Of a stretch of DNA of 16,505 bases, positions 6,456 to 13,056 are shown one piece after another. This DNA is from Alphaproteobacteria bacterium. GTDB lineage: Bacteria; Pseudomonadota; Alphaproteobacteria; Rhodobacterales; Rhodobacteraceae. Each line of letters begins with the position of its first letter. Position 1 is the first letter of the stretch. The position numbers were made by a program, and so were the translations under genes. The notes below the pieces were generated by a model, which worked only from the letters and a program-made list of their open reading frames with translations, did no database searches and was not told where the DNA came from. The stretch is from contig JAJRUE010000337.1 of the NCBI GenBank assembly GCA_024277955.1, forward strand, positions 1 to 16,505, in the 5' to 3' direction.

Positions 6456-7034
6456 TCAGGAATTGCTCCACAGCAGTTGCGGCGCGAAACGCGGCCGCGT
6501 GACCACATGGCTGACCAGGTTGCGTTCGGCAAAGCTGACCAGCCCGTTGGCGAAGGGCGGCACATATTGGCGCGAGGTCTCGACGAAGATCAGCTGGTCG
6601 CCAAAGGCCATCAGCGGGATCTTGTCCTGGTAAAAGTCGATATCGGCGGTGGTCAGGCTGCGGGCGCCGTTGGTGCCCTTGGACCAGACCCATTCCAGTT
6701 GCCGGGTGGTCGCATTGTTGCAGTTGGATTTGCAGCGCACGACGCTGACCCGGATCCAGGTGGTTTCGGGCCCCGAATGGGTCATGTAGCGGAACACCTT
6801 GTGCAGCCCGTCCAGGTAGGCCTGGTTCACCGGATCGGTTTCGCGCGACAGCATGTCCGAGATCGTGTAATTGGCGCGATAGGACGTGTTTTGCGCCTTG
6901 TAGGCGTCAAAAAAGGTGAAGGTCGCCGTGGCCGCCCAGAACAGCATCGGGAAGGCAAAGACCGCCTCGATCGACAGGCTGCCGCGTTCGTCCCGCCGCA
7001 GGAAACGACGTGCTTTTCGGAAAAATCGCATCAT
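6456..7034 (-). CDS. TadE/TadF-like pilus assembly pseudopilin
   Basis: A 192-residue protein with a short basic cytoplasmic start (MMRFFRKARRFLRRDERG), a class III prepilin-like site G|SLSIE (Gly followed by Glu at +5) and one transmembrane helix (IEAVFAFPMLFWAATATFTFFDAY), then a periplasmic domain with two close cysteines (RCKSNC). In Flp/Tad systems TadE and TadF are pseudopilins cleaved by the TadV peptidase and needed to make the pilus. It is the last gene of a tadG-tadE-tadE/F operon. Start choice: the first in-frame ATG (7040) is only about 1 nt from the GAGG(A) ribosome-binding site, whereas the ATG at 7034 has about 7 nt spacing and so is preferred; 7031 is also possible. That this one is TadF rather than a second TadE is not certain. 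Confidence 0.85.
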   Translation of the reverse strand: MMRFFRKARRFLRRDERGSLSIEAVFAFPMLFWAATATFTFFDAYKAQNTSYRANYTISDMLSRETDPVNQAYLDGLHKVFRYMTHSGPETTWIRVSVVRCKSNCNNATTRQLEWVWSKGTNGARSLTTADIDFYQDKIPLMAFGDQLIFVETSRQYVPPFANGLVSFAERNLVSHVVTRPRFAPQLLWSNS

Positions 7035-7044
7035 GGCCATTTCC

Positions 7045-7587
7045 TCAGGGTTCGCTTACATAGGCCGACATCGCAACCAGCGCGTAACCGCCGGAATTGT
7101 CCAGCTTAATCTGTGCCGCCAGCCCGGTCGTCGGGAAGAACGGATCGAAGATCGAGCAGACCCGGACCAGCGTCATCTGGTTCTGCAGACCGGGCGAGAA
7201 TTCCAGCACCGGCTTGATCGCCTGGGTCCGGTCGACACAGGTGGTCGCCCCGCCCAGAAGGCTCCAGTCGGTGGTCGAGATCGACCGCAGTTCGATCGTC
7301 AGCACGTTCTTGCAGTTCGGGATGATCACCGCGTTGCTGCAGATCGAATCTCTCAGCCCGTCGGCCGTCATCGGCGTCAGCGTGCCCAGGCGCAATTCGC
7401 GCATCGACATGTCCACCGCCCGGTCCAGCATCACGCTGCGCGTCATCAGCACGCCGGTTTCGACGACCATCAGGAACAGCGTGATCAGCGCCGGAAACAG
7501 CAGCACGAATTCGATCGTGGCGTTACCGTCTTCGCGCCGAAACAGGCGTCTGGCGGCGGCCAGCGGGCGGGCAAGCAAGCGCATCAT
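7045..7587 (-). CDS. tadE: TadE-like pilus assembly pseudopilin
   Basis: A 180-residue protein with a basic N-terminus (RLLARPLAAARRLFRRED), a G|NATIE class III prepilin processing site and a transmembrane helix (IEFVLLFPALITLFLMVVETGVLM), the standard TadE arrangement. The periplasmic part contains three or four cysteines (SICSN, IPNCKN, TTCVD, RVCSI) that could form disulfides. Its ATG at 7587 overlaps the tadG stop as ATGA, and its own stop is followed within about 10 nt by the next gene, so the three are one operon with translational coupling. Two ATGs are adjacent here (7587 and 7584); either may be used. Role: minor pilin-like component of the Flp/Tad pilus machine, used for adherence and biofilm formation. 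Confidence 0.88.
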   Translation of the reverse strand: MMRLLARPLAAARRLFRREDGNATIEFVLLFPALITLFLMVVETGVLMTRSVMLDRAVDMSMRELRLGTLTPMTADGLRDSICSNAVIIPNCKNVLTIELRSISTTDWSLLGGATTCVDRTQAIKPVLEFSPGLQNQMTLVRVCSIFDPFFPTTGLAAQIKLDNSGGYALVAMSAYVSEP

Positions 7588-9266
7588 TGGGTCAGCCTCA
7601 GTTCATGGATCTCGCGGGCGATCGACGCAAAGGCCGACGAAATGCTCGAACCATCGACGTTGAAGTGGTGCGACGCGGACGAGGCGCAGCTCGACATGAT
7701 CGCGTTCGACGCCGAGGTGGTTTCGAACCCGAGGGTAAAGATTTCGACCCCCTTGGCCTTGGCGGCGCCGCAGATTGCGGCCAGGTTGGTGTTCTTGGCG
7801 CCGTTGTTCACCGTATCCACCGGATAGGGCAGCCACGAAAAGATATTGTAGAAGCTCAGGTTGTAGTCCTGCCAGAACTGTTCGTAGGTCAACTGGGTCG
7901 AGCCGCTTTCCGCCGACTTGTTCCAGGATCCGTGGTCGACCCAGTAATACCAGCCGCCGCTGCCGGGGTAGTACACCGACAGGTGGCCGCTGCTGTCGCG
8001 ATAAAACGGCGACGGTCCGGACCGGTAGGCGGATTTCACCTTGAACTGGGTGGTGTTGATCCCGTCGGTCATCAGCACGACGACCTTCTGGGTGTTGGGC
8101 CGGCCATAGGCGAAGGGACGGGTGGAAAACGCCGGGTCGATCATCGGTGTGGCACCGGTGGTCAGCGACGCCAGCGCCGGCTGGAACGACGGATCCAGCA
8201 GCGCCGCGCCCCATTTCATCGCCACATCGATCGAGGTGTTGCCCCCCGGCGTCAGGTTGCCGATCTTGGTCTGCAGCGTCGTGTAGTCGTTGGAATAGGG
8301 CACGATGGTGCGGGTCGGATCCGGGTTGCAGGTGCGGTTCTGGTCGAAAGCCTGCCGCGAGTAGCTGCCACCATAGTAGTAGCTCCAGGGGTCAAGCTCG
8401 GCGGTGCGCTTGATCGATTTGGCGTTGTTGGCGGCCAGCGGCAGCGCAATCGTCGAAAAGTCCGAGCTTGAAAAGTCGGCGCAGCTCGATGCGGTGTGTT
8501 CGTAGGTCACGTCGAACTTGTCAAACAGGGTTTCGCCAACCAGCACCTGTTCGGCGTAGGGCACCACGGTGATCGACACCGTGTTCGGATCGACCACGCA
8601 GGTGCCGGTAAACGGCTTGACCGCATCCGGGTCGCATTGCATCAGGTAGACGAATTCCTGGGCGGCGTTGATCAGATCGGTGATCTTTGTGTTGCCCGTG
8701 GCCGAGGACGTCAGGCTCATCGAGCCGGACACGTCCAGCACCAGCGAAATCTCGATGTCGGACAGGCTTTCTTCGGCCTGGCCGGCGGCGGGCGACGACA
8801 GCGTGTTGATCCCCAGAAGGTTCATGAAATAGGAATTCACCGCCATTTCGGCGGTTGCGTTGACCTTTTTCGAGGTGCCGGTCTGGGTGACGGTGACGCT
8901 GGTCAGGTAGGTTCCAAGCCCGGCCTTGTTGAAATAGTCGCGCACCACCGCTTCGGAATTGAGCGCCTGGTCCAGGCTGGCGCCGGCCAGCACCGCCCGG
9001 TCCAGCGTGCTTTGCAGCCGCGCCCGGCTGGTTTCGGCGCGCATCAGGTCCACGCCCATGCCCGCGACCATCAGCATGATCAGCAGCAGGAACAGCGAAA
9101 AGATGATCAGTGACCCGTCTTCGCTGCGGCGAAACCGCGACAACGCCGATGCGATGGCGGTGGGGCGTCCGCTGGGGGTTTCGGTGGCCCCGTCGTCGGG
9201 CGCACCGGTCGGAATCCGGGTCGCAACAGGGGCGTCGTTTCGGGCGTTGAAAGGGTTTGCAGACAT
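7584..9266 (-). CDS. tadG: TadG-like pilus assembly protein with von Willebrand factor A domain
   Basis: A 560-residue protein: an N-terminal cytoplasmic tail of about 50 residues, a transmembrane helix (GSLIIFSLFLLLIMLMVAGMGVDLM, about 51-75) in the TadG-like N-terminal domain, then a VWA domain. The metal-ion-dependent adhesion site is visible as DVSGSMS (178-184), a G.TSID loop and VVLMTDG (Asp near 400). Like other TadG proteins it is expected to be membrane-anchored with the VWA part outside the inner membrane. Unlike the two downstream genes, the position matching the prepilin +5 Glu is Phe (G-SLIIF), so it is probably not processed by the prepilin peptidase. Start: the ATG at 9266 with GAAGG about 8 nt upstream is preferred over an in-frame GTG just before it. 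Direct repeats lie in its upstream region. Confidence 0.9.
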   Translation of the reverse strand: MSANPFNARNDAPVATRIPTGAPDDGATETPSGRPTAIASALSRFRRSEDGSLIIFSLFLLLIMLMVAGMGVDLMRAETSRARLQSTLDRAVLAGASLDQALNSEAVVRDYFNKAGLGTYLTSVTVTQTGTSKKVNATAEMAVNSYFMNLLGINTLSSPAAGQAEESLSDIEISLVLDVSGSMSLTSSATGNTKITDLINAAQEFVYLMQCDPDAVKPFTGTCVVDPNTVSITVVPYAEQVLVGETLFDKFDVTYEHTASSCADFSSSDFSTIALPLAANNAKSIKRTAELDPWSYYYGGSYSRQAFDQNRTCNPDPTRTIVPYSNDYTTLQTKIGNLTPGGNTSIDVAMKWGAALLDPSFQPALASLTTGATPMIDPAFSTRPFAYGRPNTQKVVVLMTDGINTTQFKVKSAYRSGPSPFYRDSSGHLSVYYPGSGGWYYWVDHGSWNKSAESGSTQLTYEQFWQDYNLSFYNIFSWLPYPVDTVNNGAKNTNLAAICGAAKAKGVEIFTLGFETTSASNAIMSSCASSASHHFNVDGSSISSAFASIAREIHELRLTQ

Positions 9267-9287
9267 CACACACCTTCAAGATTGGCC

Positions 9288-9332
9288 AAATGCGCAGGAA
9301 ATGCGCGGGGCAGCTTGGCTCTTTGCTTGGCT
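9288..9332. repeat. paired direct repeats upstream of tadG
   Basis: AAATGCGC occurs at 9288-9295 and 9299-9306 (11-bp period, one helical turn), followed by GCTTGGCT at 9313-9320 and 9325-9332 (12-bp period). They lie 22-66 bp upstream of the tadG start, where an activator or repressor could bind. Function is inference. Confidence 0.45.
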
Positions 9333-9454
9333 TCGGTGATGTCGGCCCAGTGTGTCAAAAATTGGGCGCTCTGGCGGGGCGGACGGGCGCGGGCGGGTTT
9401 TCGGCGAAATCCCGCGCATCCAGCCACGGCGCGCCGATGAACGCCCGGTTATTG

Positions 9455-9505
9455 TTTCCGCATGAACAACAATCAACCCCTTTTGTTGCCGGCGGAAATT
9501 TTTTT
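9455..9505 (+). terminator. terminator-like hairpin with T7 tail between divergent genes
   Basis: Outer arms TTTCCGC (9455-9461) and GCGGAAA (9492-9498) enclose inner arms CAACAA (9467-9472) and TTGTTG (9483-9488), and seven T follow (9499-9505). This has the shape of an intrinsic terminator on the plus strand, but no plus-strand gene precedes it; it may end a small transcript, attenuate gdh, or be a fortuitous fold. The stem is interrupted and not very GC-rich. Confidence 0.4.
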
Positions 9506-9512
9506 CCGACAG

Positions 9513-9543
9513 GGTTAACTCTCCTTTTATCGTCTTGGTTAAC
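9513..9543. promoter_or_regulatory. two GGTTAAC motifs, candidate CtrA-type half-sites
   Basis: GGTTAAC appears at 9513-9519 and 9537-9543, exactly 24 bp apart. The alphaproteobacterial cell-cycle regulator CtrA recognises TTAA-N7-TTAA; the first motif is followed at N7 spacing by TTTA (9526-9529), a one-base mismatch. Position fits control of gdh or, more distantly, tadG. Low certainty: GTTAAC also occurs by chance in AT-richer promoters. Confidence 0.3.
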
Positions 9544-9605
9544 GGATATTCTGCGACCCTGTTATTGGCAGAGCACTGATTCGCTCCGAACAAAGGAAAG
9601 CCCCT

Positions 9606-11036
9606 ATGGCGCCGACAAAAGAGCCAAGTTTTCGAGATTCCGTTGACCTCATGTTCAACCGCGCGGTGGCGCTGATGGATCTCCCGCCGGGGCTCGAAGA
9701 AAAGATCCGGGTCTGCAATGCCACCTATACGGTGCGTTTCGGGGTGCGGCTGCGCGGCCAGATCCAGACCTTCGTCGGCTACCGGTCGGTGCACTCGGAA
9801 CATATGGAGCCGGTCAAGGGCGGCATCCGCTATTCGCTGGGCGTCAACCAGAACGAGGTCGAGGCGCTGGCGGCGCTGATGACCTACAAATGCGCCCTGG
9901 TGGAAGCGCCGTTCGGCGGCTCGAAAGGCGGCTTGTGCATCGATCCACGCGAATATGACGAATATGAACTGGAAATGATCACCCGGCGCTTTGCCTACGA
10001 ACTGGCCAAGCGCGACCTGATCAACCCCAGCCAGAACGTGCCGGCCCCCGACATGGGCACGGGCGAACGCGAAATGGCCTGGATCGCCGACCAGTATGCG
10101 CGGATGAACACCACCGACATCAACGCGCGCGCCTGCGTGACCGGCAAGCCGCTGGGCGCCGGCGGCATCAAGGGCCGGGTCGAGGCCACCGGGCGCGGGG
10201 TGCAATATGCGTTGCGCGAATTTTTCCGCTACCCCGAAGACGTGGCCAAGGCCGGGCTTTCGGGCGGGCTCGACGGCAAGCGCATCGTCGTGCAGGGGCT
10301 GGGCAATGTGGGCTACCACGCGGCCAAGTTCCTGTCCGAAGAAGACGGCGCCAGGATCACCGGCATCATCGAACGCGATGGCGCGCTGATCGACGATGAC
10401 GGGCTGGACGTGGAAGCGGTGCACCAGTGGATCGTCAAGCACGGCGGCATCACCGGCTTTCCCGACGCGCTGCACATGGCCGAAGGGTCGGTCGCGCTGG
10501 AACATGACTGCGACGTGCTGATCCCGGCGGCGATGGAAGGGGTGATCAACCTCGGAAACGCCGCCCGGATCAAGGCGCCGCTGATCATCGAGGCCGCCAA
10601 CGGCCCGGTCACCGCCGGCGCCGACGAGGTTCTGCGCGACAAGGGCACGGTGATCATCCCCGACATGTATGCCAACGCCGGCGGTGTGACGGTTTCCTAT
10701 TTCGAATGGGTCAAGAACCTCAGCCACATCCGCTTTGGCCGGCTGCAGCGCCGTCAGGAAGAGGCGCGTCACCAGCTGGTGGTGAACGAGCTGGAGCGGC
10801 TCGACAGATACCTGGGCGACGCCTGGACGATGTCTCCGGATTTCAAGGCCAGGTATCTGCGCGGCGCGGACGAACTGGAACTGGTACGCTCGGGGCTGGA
10901 TGACACCATGCGCGAGGCCTACCAGTCGATGCGCGAGGTCTGGCATTCGCGCGACGACGTGGAGGATCTGCGGGTGGCGGCCTATCTGGTGTCGATCGAC
11001 CGGGTCGCGTCCAGCTACCGTGCCAAGGGCCTTTAG
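9606..11036 (+). CDS. gdhA: glutamate dehydrogenase (Glu/Leu/Phe/Val dehydrogenase family)
   Basis: Catalyses reversible oxidative deamination of glutamate to 2-oxoglutarate and ammonium. The 476-residue product shows the family motifs in order: PVKGGIRYS (about 69-77), KCALVEAPFGGSKGG with the catalytic Lys at about 107, the conserved PAPDMGTG (Asp near 149), and a Rossmann GLGNVGYHAA (about 237-246) for NAD(P). The C-terminus carries an extra helical part (ELERLDRYLGDAWTMSPDF...) usual in the alphaproteobacterial form. The ATG at 9606 is preceded by AAAGGA about 8 nt upstream. Substrate preference for glutamate over other amino acids is inferred from the family, not proven by sequence. The stop TAG (11034-11036) shares bases with the left end of the inverted-repeat element that follows. 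Confidence 0.93.
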   Translation: MAPTKEPSFRDSVDLMFNRAVALMDLPPGLEEKIRVCNATYTVRFGVRLRGQIQTFVGYRSVHSEHMEPVKGGIRYSLGVNQNEVEALAALMTYKCALVEAPFGGSKGGLCIDPREYDEYELEMITRRFAYELAKRDLINPSQNVPAPDMGTGEREMAWIADQYARMNTTDINARACVTGKPLGAGGIKGRVEATGRGVQYALREFFRYPEDVAKAGLSGGLDGKRIVVQGLGNVGYHAAKFLSEEDGARITGIIERDGALIDDDGLDVEAVHQWIVKHGGITGFPDALHMAEGSVALEHDCDVLIPAAMEGVINLGNAARIKAPLIIEAANGPVTAGADEVLRDKGTVIIPDMYANAGGVTVSYFEWVKNLSHIRFGRLQRRQEEARHQLVVNELERLDRYLGDAWTMSPDFKARYLRGADELELVRSGLDDTMREAYQSMREVWHSRDDVEDLRVAAYLVSIDRVASSYRAKGL

Positions 11037-11298
11037 GGTCAAAACCCAATCAAGCTGCACCGCCAGTTTGGCAGATTTCCGTTCTGACAAGGCACAGGAC
11101 CGCAGGAATAGTGGTTCTATTTCAAGGGCCTGTAACACAGTCGGGGCGGAAATCCGCCAAACCCTTCGGGCAGGAAAGGCGCTTCATCTCGGCGGCACGG
11201 GCCGCTTGGAAAGGGAGCCACCCTTGCCTGCGCGTCCCGAATCGCTGATATTTCGCGCCTTTCGCGCTGGCGGTGCAGGATGATCGGGTTTTGACCCT
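11035..11298. repeat. inverted-repeat element with 32-bp terminal repeats (MITE-like)
   Basis: The terminal repeats are 11035-11066 and 11267-11298, matching at 29 of 32 positions as inverted repeats; the outer 13 bases (AGGGTCAAAACCC) and inner 12 (CTGCACCGCCAG) are perfect. The interior is nested: TTTGGCAGATTTCCG (11067-11081) pairs with 11147-11161 (14 of 15), GAAAGGCGC (11174-11182) pairs perfectly with GCGCCTTTC (11255-11263), and AAGGG-AGCCA-CCCTT (11212-11226) is a small hairpin. No transposase frame is present, and no clear target-site duplication flanks it. Options: a non-autonomous miniature transposable element, remains of an insertion sequence, or a structured RNA. Its left end overlaps the gdh stop codon. 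Confidence 0.75.
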
Positions 11299-11504
11299 GG
11301 GCGGGCGTTACCAAGCGGTGCGCCCGTTCCGGGCGCAAGACATTCCTTCAGGCCGCCCCCATCGGGGCGGCCGGTCCCCGTGGCCAGCCGCACGGCGATG
11401 ACGCAAACAGAGCATTTTTTGGCGCGCTGGTTGCTTGCAACCTGTCCGGGAAAACGCCAAGCTCTTGCCGGGTTCGACGATTTGCGCAGCGGCGGGGACA
11501 TGCG
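11299..11504. promoter_or_regulatory. soxB upstream region with hairpins and a palindrome
   Basis: No gene is seen in these 206 nt. They contain two GC-rich stem-loops, TGCGCCCG-TTC-CGGGCGCA (11319-11337) and GGCCGCCCC-CATC-GGGGCGGCC (11351-11372), neither followed by a T-run, then a six-T run (11415-11420) and the perfect palindrome GGTTGC-TT-GCAACC (11429-11442) about 62 bp before the soxB start. The palindrome is a plausible operator for control of the sarcosine oxidase operon; I could not match it to a known regulator, and no glycine riboswitch was recognised. Confidence 0.45.
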
Positions 11505-12764
11505 GTGGGAAACAGGCGGTATTCGGGGCTGAAGGTTCTGGCGCAGGGGTTGGCCGGCAATCGCGGCTGGAAACCTGTCTGGCGCAACCCCGATCCGAAA
11601 CCGGCTTATGACATCGTGATCATCGGCGGCGGCGGCCACGGGCTGTCCACCGCCTATTACCTGGCCCGCAAGCACGGGCTGACCAATGTCGCGGTGCTGG
11701 AAAAGGGTTATCTGGGCGGCGGCAATGTCGGGCGCAACACCACCATCGTGCGCGCCGACTATTCCCAGCCCGGCAATTCCGAGTTCTATTCCCATTCGCT
11801 GCGCCTTTGGGAAGGGCTGGAGGCCGAACTGAACTACAACGTCATGCATTCGCAGCGCGGCGTCTTGCGGCTGTTCCATTCCGACGGCCAGCGCGACGGC
11901 TATGTGCGCGCCGGCAATGCCATCGTCAACCAGGGCGACGACGCCGAACTGCTGGGCCGCGACGCGCTGCGCCGGATGGTGCCCTATCTCGACTATGACA
12001 ACGCGCGTTTTCCGATCCATGGTGCGCTGTTGCACCGGCGCGGCGGCACCGCGCGCCACGACGCCGTGGCCTGGGGTTACGCGCGCGGTGCGGACCGGCG
12101 CGGCGTCGATCTGATCCAGAACTGCGGAGTGACCGGCATCGACATCGACCAGGGCCGGGTGCGCGGTGTGCAGACCACGCGCGGTGCGATCCGGGCGAAG
12201 AAGGTCGGTATCGTGGTGGCCGGCCGGTCCAGCCAGGTGGCGGCGATGGCGGGCCTGCGCCTGCCGATCGAAAGCCACGTGCTGCAGGCCTTTGTGACCG
12301 AGGGGCTGAAGCCGGTGATCGACAACGTGATCAGCTTTGGCATGGGGCATTTCTACATCAGCCAGTCCGACAAGGGCGGCCTGGTCTTTGGCGGAGACCT
12401 GGATTTCTACCCCTCTTACGCCCAGCGCGGCAATCTTGCTCGCCAGGAACAGGTGATGGAGGCGGCGATGACGCTGATGCCGATGATCGGCAAGGCCGGG
12501 GTGCTGCGCAGCTGGGGCGGGATCATGGACATGACGCCCGATGGCTCTCCGATCATCGACAGCACGCCCGTCGAGGGGCTCTACCTGAACGCCGGCTGGT
12601 GCTACGGCGGCTTCAAGGCGGTGCCGGCTTCGGGCGATGCGTTTGCGCATCTGCTGGCCACCGGGCGCCCGCACGAGGTGGCGCAGCGCTACCGGCTGGA
12701 CCGGTTCCGCGCAGGTGCTGTGCTTGACGAAGAAGGCTCGGGCAGCCAGCACAACCTGCACTAG
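11505..12764 (+). CDS. soxB: sarcosine oxidase subunit beta
   Basis: Catalytic subunit of the heterotetrameric sarcosine oxidase, which oxidises sarcosine to glycine with transfer of the one-carbon unit to tetrahydrofolate and release of H2O2. The 419-residue product has the typical length and N-terminus (RRYSGLKVLAQGL.GNRGWKPVWRNPDPKPAYD), an FAD-binding Rossmann motif VIIGGGGHGLSTAYYLA (about 38-54), GGGNVGRNTTIVRADY, SQRGVL, and a His in GGTARHDAVAW (about 185) that by eye matches the histidine covalently bound to FMN in this family. The C-terminal NAGWCYGGFKAVPASG motif is intact. The start is a GTG at 11505 with GGGGAC upstream; an ATG five bases earlier is out of frame. First gene of soxBDAG; 13 nt separate it from soxD. 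Confidence 0.95.
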   Translation: MGNRRYSGLKVLAQGLAGNRGWKPVWRNPDPKPAYDIVIIGGGGHGLSTAYYLARKHGLTNVAVLEKGYLGGGNVGRNTTIVRADYSQPGNSEFYSHSLRLWEGLEAELNYNVMHSQRGVLRLFHSDGQRDGYVRAGNAIVNQGDDAELLGRDALRRMVPYLDYDNARFPIHGALLHRRGGTARHDAVAWGYARGADRRGVDLIQNCGVTGIDIDQGRVRGVQTTRGAIRAKKVGIVVAGRSSQVAAMAGLRLPIESHVLQAFVTEGLKPVIDNVISFGMGHFYISQSDKGGLVFGGDLDFYPSYAQRGNLARQEQVMEAAMTLMPMIGKAGVLRSWGGIMDMTPDGSPIIDSTPVEGLYLNAGWCYGGFKAVPASGDAFAHLLATGRPHEVAQRYRLDRFRAGAVLDEEGSGSQHNLH

Positions 12765-12777
12765 GGAGGGTGACGAG

Positions 12778-13056
12778 ATGCACATCAACTGCCCCCTGTG
12801 CGGGGAACGGGACTTGCGGGAATTCACCTGCCGCGGCGCGGCGGTGGCCCTCGCGCGCCCGGCCCCGGATGCCCCGGATGCCGCCTGGGACGACTACCTG
12901 CACATCCGCGACAACCCCGCCGGCGCATCGCGCGAGCTTTGGCAGCATTCCGGTGGCTGCGGCGCCTGGATCGTGGTGACGCGCGACACCCGCGACCACA
13001 CGATGCTGGGCAGCGAACTGGCAAGCGACGCCGCCGGCGTGCGGGGCGCGCCATGA
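12778..13056 (+). CDS. soxD: sarcosine oxidase subunit delta
   Basis: Small zinc-binding subunit of heterotetrameric sarcosine oxidase. The 92-residue product starts MHINCPLCGERDLREF; Cys5, Cys8, His57 and Cys61 (in QHSGGCGAW) match the zinc ligand pattern known for the family. The stretch DDYLHIRDNPAG...ELWQHSGGCGAWIVVTRDT is characteristic. The ATG at 12778 has a strong GGGAGG 8 nt upstream, directly after the soxB stop, and its TGA overlaps the soxA ATG as ATGA, so translation of the operon is coupled. Confidence 0.95.
   Translation: MHINCPLCGERDLREFTCRGAAVALARPAPDAPDAAWDDYLHIRDNPAGASRELWQHSGGCGAWIVVTRDTRDHTMLGSELASDAAGVRGAP

Larger units (their letters stand above)
9267..9605. other. divergent tadG/gdh intergenic region
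   Basis: This 339-nt divergent gap has no credible gene. It holds two direct-repeat pairs near tadG (9288-9306 and 9313-9332), a hairpin followed by seven T (9455-9505), and two GGTTAAC motifs nearer gdh (9513-9519, 9537-9543). Promoters for both genes must lie here; I could not assign -35/-10 elements with confidence. It is noticeably more AT-rich between about 9448 and 9600 than its surroundings, as promoter regions are. Confidence 0.6.

Noticed and set aside
9257..9646. 129-codon plus-strand frame in the tadG/gdh gap
   Set aside because: Overlaps both tadG start and gdh start, has no recognisable product and spans the terminator-like hairpin.
9276..11138. Long minus-strand open frame opposite glutamate dehydrogenase
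   Set aside because: Shadow of gdh; composition is typical antisense (His/Arg/Val-rich) and no ribosome-binding site or motif was seen.
11351..11372. Strong stem-loop as an intrinsic terminator
   Set aside because: No T-run follows on either side within 15 nt, so only a hairpin is claimed.
11039..11504. Glycine riboswitch upstream of the sarcosine oxidase operon
   Set aside because: I looked for the conserved glycine-aptamer core and found no match; the folds present are explained by the inverted-repeat element and two simple hairpins.
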